Assembly: GCA_021806005.1 (NCBI GenBank)
Contig: JAJZDM010000006.1
Span: forward strand, 1-64,000
Source: Acidobacteriota bacterium
GTDB taxonomy: Bacteria > Acidobacteriota > Terriglobia > Terriglobales > Acidobacteriaceae
DNA length: 64,000 nucleotides
Reading direction: 5' to 3'
The translations under genes were made by a program, and so were the position numbers. Numbering within the stretch: position 1 is the stretch's first letter; the number at the start of each line of letters is the position of its first letter. This document shows, piece after piece, positions 60,392-64,000 of the stretch. Below the pieces are notes generated by a model. The model did no database searches. It had not been told where the DNA came from and worked only from the letters and a program-made list of their open reading frames with translations.

Positions 60392-61273
60392 CTATTGCAT
60401 GGGTTGTTGAGGGTATGGGGATTGCTGCTGCTCGGTGATGGCAACGGAGCGTTCCAGGTGGAAGGTCAGGTACGTCCCCTGCGGCAGATAGATCTCCTTG
60501 TTGCCCGTGAAAGCGTCGCCCGCAGTGCCGGCTCCGGCTCCGGCCAGTCCGCCGATCAAGGCTCCTTTGCCGCCGCCGGCCAACCCGCCGATCAGAGCAC
60601 CCAGCCCGGCGCCGCCGCCGGCGAAGAGCCCTGTGCGCATGCCTTTACCCTTCTCCACGCGATCGACGGAGGTGGTGGAGACCGGATAGATACCCCAGCG
60701 CGATTGCACACCATCCAAGCGCACCTCCAGGATGGCAGCGCCCTTGAAGCGGCCGAGCGGATGGGCGTCAACCACCGTACCCTGGGCGCGAGCGCCCTGG
60801 GGAATGACGACCTGGCCGTTCACCACCACATCGTCGACGATCGTAGCGGGGAAGGTCTCGCCGGATTGGCTGATCTTTGAGCCGAGATCCTGATCGAGAC
60901 GAATGCGAAGCCGTGTGCCTGCGGGAAGATCGGCCACGCGCGGCGGTGGAGGCGCCTGCTGCGAATATGGTCCGGATTGCGGTCCGGATGGACCTGACGG
61001 CCCGGATTGCTGCGAGTACGGCCCGGATTGCTGCGAATATGGCCCGGATTGCGGTCCGGATGGACCGCCTTGTCCCGGATAGGCGGAGGGATTTGCGCCA
61101 TTGGAGCCCGGCGCCGGTGCGGCTGGTCCATTCGGCGTGGAGTTGGATCCTGATTGCGCTCCGTTTTCCGGCTGCGACGAGGACTTGCATCCGGCCAGAA
61201 AGAGTGTGCTGAAGATTGCCAGCGACGCGAATGCCGATGCGGCAGGGAAGAGAAAACTGCGACGGAAGTTCAT
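60392..61273 (-). CDS. Glycine-zipper lipoprotein with Pro/Gln/Ser repeats
   Basis: This 293-aa lipoprotein has signal MNFRRSFLFPAASAFASLAI and lipobox LAGC (Cys near residue 29). A ~75-residue low-complexity region with PYSQQSG / GPSGPQSG repeats follows, then a beta domain (AGTRLRIRLDQDLGSKISQS, GETFPATIVDDVVVNGQVVI, PQGARAQGTVVDA) and a glycine zipper (GLFAGGGAGLGALIGGLAGG repeated). Glycine zippers pack helices in membranes. Relatives are outer-membrane-associated proteins of unknown role. ATG 61273 has GGAG eight bases upstream. It lies convergent to GH28. Confidence 0.78.
   Translation of the reverse strand: MNFRRSFLFPAASAFASLAIFSTLFLAGCKSSSQPENGAQSGSNSTPNGPAAPAPGSNGANPSAYPGQGGPSGPQSGPYSQQSGPYSQQSGPSGPSGPQSGPYSQQAPPPPRVADLPAGTRLRIRLDQDLGSKISQSGETFPATIVDDVVVNGQVVIPQGARAQGTVVDAHPLGRFKGAAILEVRLDGVQSRWGIYPVSTTSVDRVEKGKGMRTGLFAGGGAGLGALIGGLAGGGKGALIGGLAGAGAGTAGDAFTGNKEIYLPQGTYLTFHLERSVAITEQQQSPYPQQPMQ
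60950..61072 (-). repeat. Tandem coding repeat in the lipoprotein gene
   Basis: About 21-base units such as GCCCGGATTGCTGCGAATA recur three to four times with small changes, encoding GPYSQQS-type heptads. Copy number is likely to vary between strains. Confidence 0.6.
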
Positions 61274-61484
61274 GAGATTCACTCCAGGAGGAATGTTTTT
61301 GCCAATGGACGACGGAAGGAAACAGTAGTTTCCGGTTCAGGGATCTTCAAGATTATGTCATCGCCAGGCGGCAAACGGTATTGATTCTTTTGATGAGCCG
61401 CTTCCGCGTACATGGCTGAACCCGGATTTGTGCAACCGGCACAGCCGGATCGGGATCCTCGCTGGCGCGCAAGTCGAACGGGCC

Positions 61485-61620
61485 TCAGGCTTCGGCGGTG
61501 GTCCAAAGGATGGGTTTTTCGCAAAGAACCTGCTTGTGGGCCGTGGCAGCCTTCACCGTAAGCGTAACGTGCAGGCGTTTGGGCAGCGGTTGCAGGCAGC
61601 GGCAAGACACTGATGACCTT
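61485..61620 (-). pseudogene. Fragment of a Gfo/Idh/MocA-family oxidoreductase
   Basis: The minus strand encodes LPKRLHVTLTVKAATAHKQV then LCEKPILWTTAEA and a stop. This is the hallmark LPNxLHxxxxxxAxxAGKHVLCEKPIA segment of NAD(P)-dependent Gfo/Idh/MocA sugar dehydrogenases. Sequence before and after shows no further match in the frame; the Rossmann N-terminus (GxGxxG) and the C-terminal domain are missing. It is a remnant of a deleted or decayed gene. Confidence 0.6.
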
Positions 61621-61637
61621 TCGCCGCCAGTAGATGT

Positions 61638-61766
61638 ATGCCGGCGAGGAACAGGACTAAGGCTTATGCGGCGACGTTCCAGGGGATAGGGCAGGGCTGG
61701 CAGGGCAATATGGAGCGGCTGGCTGCGTATCAGGAGCAGGCGTGTGGGCGCACGGTACCAGCGTGA
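61638..61766 (+). pseudogene. Short frame, possibly a gene 3' end
   Basis: ATG 61638 to TGA 61766, 42 aa, including AYAATFQGIGQGWQGNMERL and AAYQEQ. The F-x-x-x-x-x-G-W-x-G-x-x-x-R-L-A-A-Y pattern resembles the last helix of SRPBCC/AHSA1-type proteins. No upstream part of such a protein is present. Weak call. Confidence 0.25.
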
Positions 61767-61889
61767 TCTGGCCTGCCCGGGAGTTTGTACCCCTGCCATC
61801 GTGCTTGTGGCGCAGCGATCAGGAACCTGGTCTTCCTTCACCGACTTCCAGCTTCGTCTTCGCAGGGCAGGTGGGACAAAGAGGTTATT

Positions 61890-63557
61890 TCAGATGCCGA
61901 CCGGGTAGGGCTTCTCATGCATCTCGCCGCCACTGGCGCTCTTACGCTCAAAGAGCCCCTGGAAGATGCTCAGCAGGCCCGTATACCAGTAGCCCAACAC
62001 GAAGAGCAGGAGAAATGGAACCGTGAAGAAGTTCTCCGTGGAGATGGCGTACCAGACGGTGGCGGCGAAGTAGACGCCGATGGCGAGTTCGATCCAGGGA
62101 ATAATCCCCAGGCGTTTGCGGTACTTCCGGGCCTGGGATCTTTCACCCTTCTTCTGCACGCGGTACTTGGGAGTCCTGGCGAAGGCGCTCTTGATGCCGA
62201 AGAGAGCCTCCAGAACCGCCTTGGTGTTGGTCACGGAAAGGCCCACGCCCAGCGACATCAGGAAGGGCAGATACAGAAAGGTCTTGTACCAGGTACGCGG
62301 AAACAGCTCTCTCTGGCTGACCAGATAGAAGCTGGAGACGCTCATCGTCGAGGCCATGAAGAGCGGGAAGTCGATCAGCATCATCTGAATGGGGCCCTGC
62401 CAGGAGCGAATGATCATGGCGGGCATCAGCAGCACAGAGAGCACGATCATCAGCGGATAGCTGATGTTGGCCGTGAGGTGATACCAGGCTTCCAGCTTGG
62501 TATGAAACGGCGCCTCGGAGCGAAAGACCGAGGGCAGGATCTTCTTGGAGGTCTGGATCAGGCCCTTGGCCCAGCGGGCCTGCTGGGTCTTGAAGGCGGT
62601 CATCTCAATGGGCAGTTCGGCAGGGCACTCGACATCCTGCAGGTACTTGAACTTCCACCCCTTGAGCTGAGCGCGGTAACTCAGGTCAGTGTCTTCGGTG
62701 AGGGTGTCGTGCTGCCAGCCGCCCGCCTCCTCGATGGCCTGGCGGCGCCACATGCCGGCGGTGCCGTTGAAGTTGAAGAAGACCCCGGCGCGGGAGCGGC
62801 CGCCGTGCTCGAGGACGAAGTGGCCATCGAGCAGGATGGCCTCCACCTGGGTGAGGAAGCTGTAGTTGCGGTTCAGGTGCGTCCAGCGGGTCTGCACCAT
62901 GCCTACGCCGGGTTCGGCAAAGTGATGGACGACCTTGCGCAGCCAATCCGGGGGTGGGACGAAGTCGGCGTCGAAGATGGCGACGAGCTCGCCCTTTGCC
63001 GAACGCAGGCCCTCTTCGAGGGCGCCGGCTTTGAAGCCGTGGCGGTTGGTGCGATGCAGGTAGTAGACCGGCTGGGGTGCGAGCCCCTGGGTACCCGCGG
63101 CAAAGCGCGCCACCATCGCTGAGGCGACCTCGACGGTCTCATCGGTGGAGTCATCCAGGAGTTGAATCTCGAAGCGGTCGCGAGGGTAGTCCAGACGGCA
63201 GCAGGCCTCCAGCAGGCGATCGATGACGAACTGTTCGTTGTAGATGGGCAACTGCACGGTGACGAAGGGAAGATTCTCTTCGTCAAAGCGCGCAGGTGGC
63301 TGGCTGGAGCGGGACTGTTTGCGCTTGTTGCGGTAGTAGAGCCAGACCAGCTGGTAGCGGTGGATGCCGTAGAAGGCCAGGATCACCATCACGAGGAAGT
63401 AAGGGATCAGAAGGCTGATGTCGAAGGCGTTCCAGCGATAGACGTTGCGAAAGGTGTGGTCGGCGTAGTGCGTCTTCCAGTAGTGCTGGAAGCCGTGGGA
63501 GGTGACGAGCATGGCGAGCGCATTGAGTTGACTGAACAGAGAGCTCTCCAGTTTCAA
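61890..63557 (-). CDS. Cellulose-synthase-like family 2 glycosyltransferase
   Basis: This 555-aa membrane enzyme is processive. The N-terminal helix is at ~45-65 ([20 protein letters not shown]). The GT-A domain has [56 protein letters not shown] (D-x-D), [20 protein letters not shown] (T-E-D) and [11 protein letters not shown] (Q-x-x-R-W). C-terminal helices follow (from ~340). The D, DxD, TED, QxxRW set is that of cellulose/glucomannan-synthase-like GT2 enzymes using a nucleotide sugar. The product is unknown. The frame opens at TTG 63557; ATG 63512 is also possible. Confidence 0.88.
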   Translation of the reverse strand: MKLESSLFSQLNALAMLVTSHGFQHYWKTHYADHTFRNVYRWNAFDISLLIPYFLVMVILAFYGIHRYQLVWLYYRNKRKQSRSSQPPARFDEENLPFVTVQLPIYNEQFVIDRLLEACCRLDYPRDRFEIQLLDDSTDETVEVASAMVARFAAGTQGLAPQPVYYLHRTNRHGFKAGALEEGLRSAKGELVAIFDADFVPPPDWLRKVVHHFAEPGVGMVQTRWTHLNRNYSFLTQVEAILLDGHFVLEHGGRSRAGVFFNFNGTAGMWRRQAIEEAGGWQHDTLTEDTDLSYRAQLKGWKFKYLQDVECPAELPIEMTAFKTQQARWAKGLIQTSKKILPSVFRSEAPFHTKLEAWYHLTANISYPLMIVLSVLLMPAMIIRSWQGPIQMMLIDFPLFMASTMSVSSFYLVSQRELFPRTWYKTFLYLPFLMSLGVGLSVTNTKAVLEALFGIKSAFARTPKYRVQKKGERSQARKYRKRLGIIPWIELAIGVYFAATVWYAISTENFFTVPFLLLFVLGYWYTGLLSIFQGLFERKSASGGEMHEKPYPVGI

Positions 63558-63726
63558 GGGAGTTTGCAGATCGATTTTACGCGAACCTTGGTGGACGGTC
63601 TGCGAGCAGAGCCAGGATTGTTCCGGGGTGGGGCCGCCGGCGCCGCTTGCGCTGGGTCGGCAATCTCCTTCTGGCTGCGCCGACTGAGGTGCGAAGGAAT
63701 CCGGATACAGCCACTCGGGGGCTGGG

Positions 63727-64000
63727 TCAGTTCAGGAACATGGTGTGGTAGGGGATGTCGCGCTCGACGGGTTTGAAGCCGGCCTCGCGGATGATACGTC
63801 GCAACTCCTCTTCGCTGGCCCCGCCCGGTTTGTTGAGGTTCTCATCGAGCAAAACGGAGCCGACATCGTTGCTGCCAAAACGCAGGCCCATCTGGAGCAC
63901 CTTGATTCCCTGGTTAGGCCATGAACCCTGAATATGAGGGATGTTGTCGAGGTAGAGGCGGCAGATGGCCAGGGTGGTAAGGTACTCCACCGCGGTGGGC
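63727..64000 (-). CDS. mqnC: Cyclic dehypoxanthinyl futalosine synthase, 3' end only
   Basis: The frame has no start in the window; it enters from the right edge with PTAVEYLTTLAICRLYLDN. It ends with SWPNQGIKVLQMGLRFGSND, VGSVLLDENLNKPGG and EEELRRIIREAGFKPVERD. These match the C-terminal part of the radical-SAM enzyme MqnC (S-W-x-x-x-G, FGxND-x-G-x-x-x-x-EN). The related CofH/MqnE are possible, but the E-N-x-x-x-x-A/G-G turn and tail fit MqnC best. It acts in the futalosine route to menaquinone. The SAM cysteine motif lies beyond the window. Confidence 0.82.
   Translation of the reverse strand, partial: PTAVEYLTTLAICRLYLDNIPHIQGSWPNQGIKVLQMGLRFGSNDVGSVLLDENLNKPGGASEEELRRIIREAGFKPVERDIPYHTMFLN

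Larger units (their letters stand above)
61274..61889. other. Gap with decayed gene fragments
   Basis: This 616-base gap lies between two minus-strand genes. It holds a Gfo/Idh/MocA-like fragment (minus, 61485-61620) and a 42-codon plus-strand frame (61638-61766), described separately. The remainder shows no gene. Confidence 0.5.

Noticed and set aside
60950-61072. Possible CRISPR array
   Set aside because: The repeats are contiguous, in frame and code for PYSQQSG heptads; there are no spacers.
61785-63122. 445-codon plus-strand open frame
   Set aside because: Antisense to the GT2 gene with complete catalytic motifs.

Overview
The window reads as chromosomal DNA of a Gram-negative, moderately GC-rich soil bacterium, most likely Acidobacteriota of the family Acidobacteriaceae (Granulicella/Terriglobus/Edaphobacter-like). 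This is an inference from gene content: a BamA/TamA plus TamB envelope locus, a PilB-PilC-PilMNOP cluster, futalosine-type menaquinone genes (mqnC and a UbiA/MqnP-like prenyltransferase), plant-polysaccharide hydrolases, a sedolisin protease and many TTG/GTG starts. No rRNA, tRNA, CRISPR array, phage or insertion sequence was recognised.

Layout. 1-6.5 kb: the 5' end of a lactonase-like beta-propeller gene, two outer-membrane beta-barrel genes, an ECF sigma factor with a small partner, and an E1-like ThiF/MoeB enzyme; 3.65-4.05 kb is a gene-free patch packed with perfect inverted repeats. 6.8-15.2 kb: an operon for a multi-POTRA Omp85 protein, a SurA-like chaperone without PPIase domain, and TamB. 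15.3-18.8 kb: UbiA-type prenyltransferase, prephenate dehydratase, two small membrane proteins (one only 54 aa) and an A-type Fe-S carrier. 18.9-26.8 kb: type IV pilus/type II secretion-like genes in the order C, B, M, N, O, P, then a Ser/Gly-rich pseudopilin, with no secretin in the window. 27-34.4 kb: small membrane proteins, an M24 peptidase, a sedolisin, a LacI regulator, and the ribosome/RNA group DUF503-rbfA-nrnA. 34.4-46.4 kb: GT39 glycosyltransferase, GNAT protein, secreted esterase, guaB, a DrrAB-like ABC exporter, ClC channel, MarR regulator, DUF488 and a membrane-anchored YqgE/AlgH protein. 46.6-60.3 kb: a secreted unknown, a GH3 glycosidase, an ABC ATPase paired with a permease-M1 aminopeptidase fusion, a GH28-CE8 fusion and a Tat-exported GH28 enzyme. 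60.4-64 kb: a glycine-zipper lipoprotein, a gap with decayed gene fragments, a cellulose-synthase-like GT2 and the 3' end of mqnC.

The genes suggest a plant-litter saprotroph: the GH28/CE8 pair would de-esterify and cut pectin, GH3 would finish oligosaccharides, and envelope genes (Omp85, TamB, pilus) build the outer membrane and export machinery. The least understood unit is the ABC ATPase plus permease-peptidase fusion at 51.4-55.9 kb, whose codon use looks unlike its neighbours. The two FGITQ-motif mini membrane proteins (17964-18128 and 27012-27185) are short enough to be missed by routine length cut-offs.
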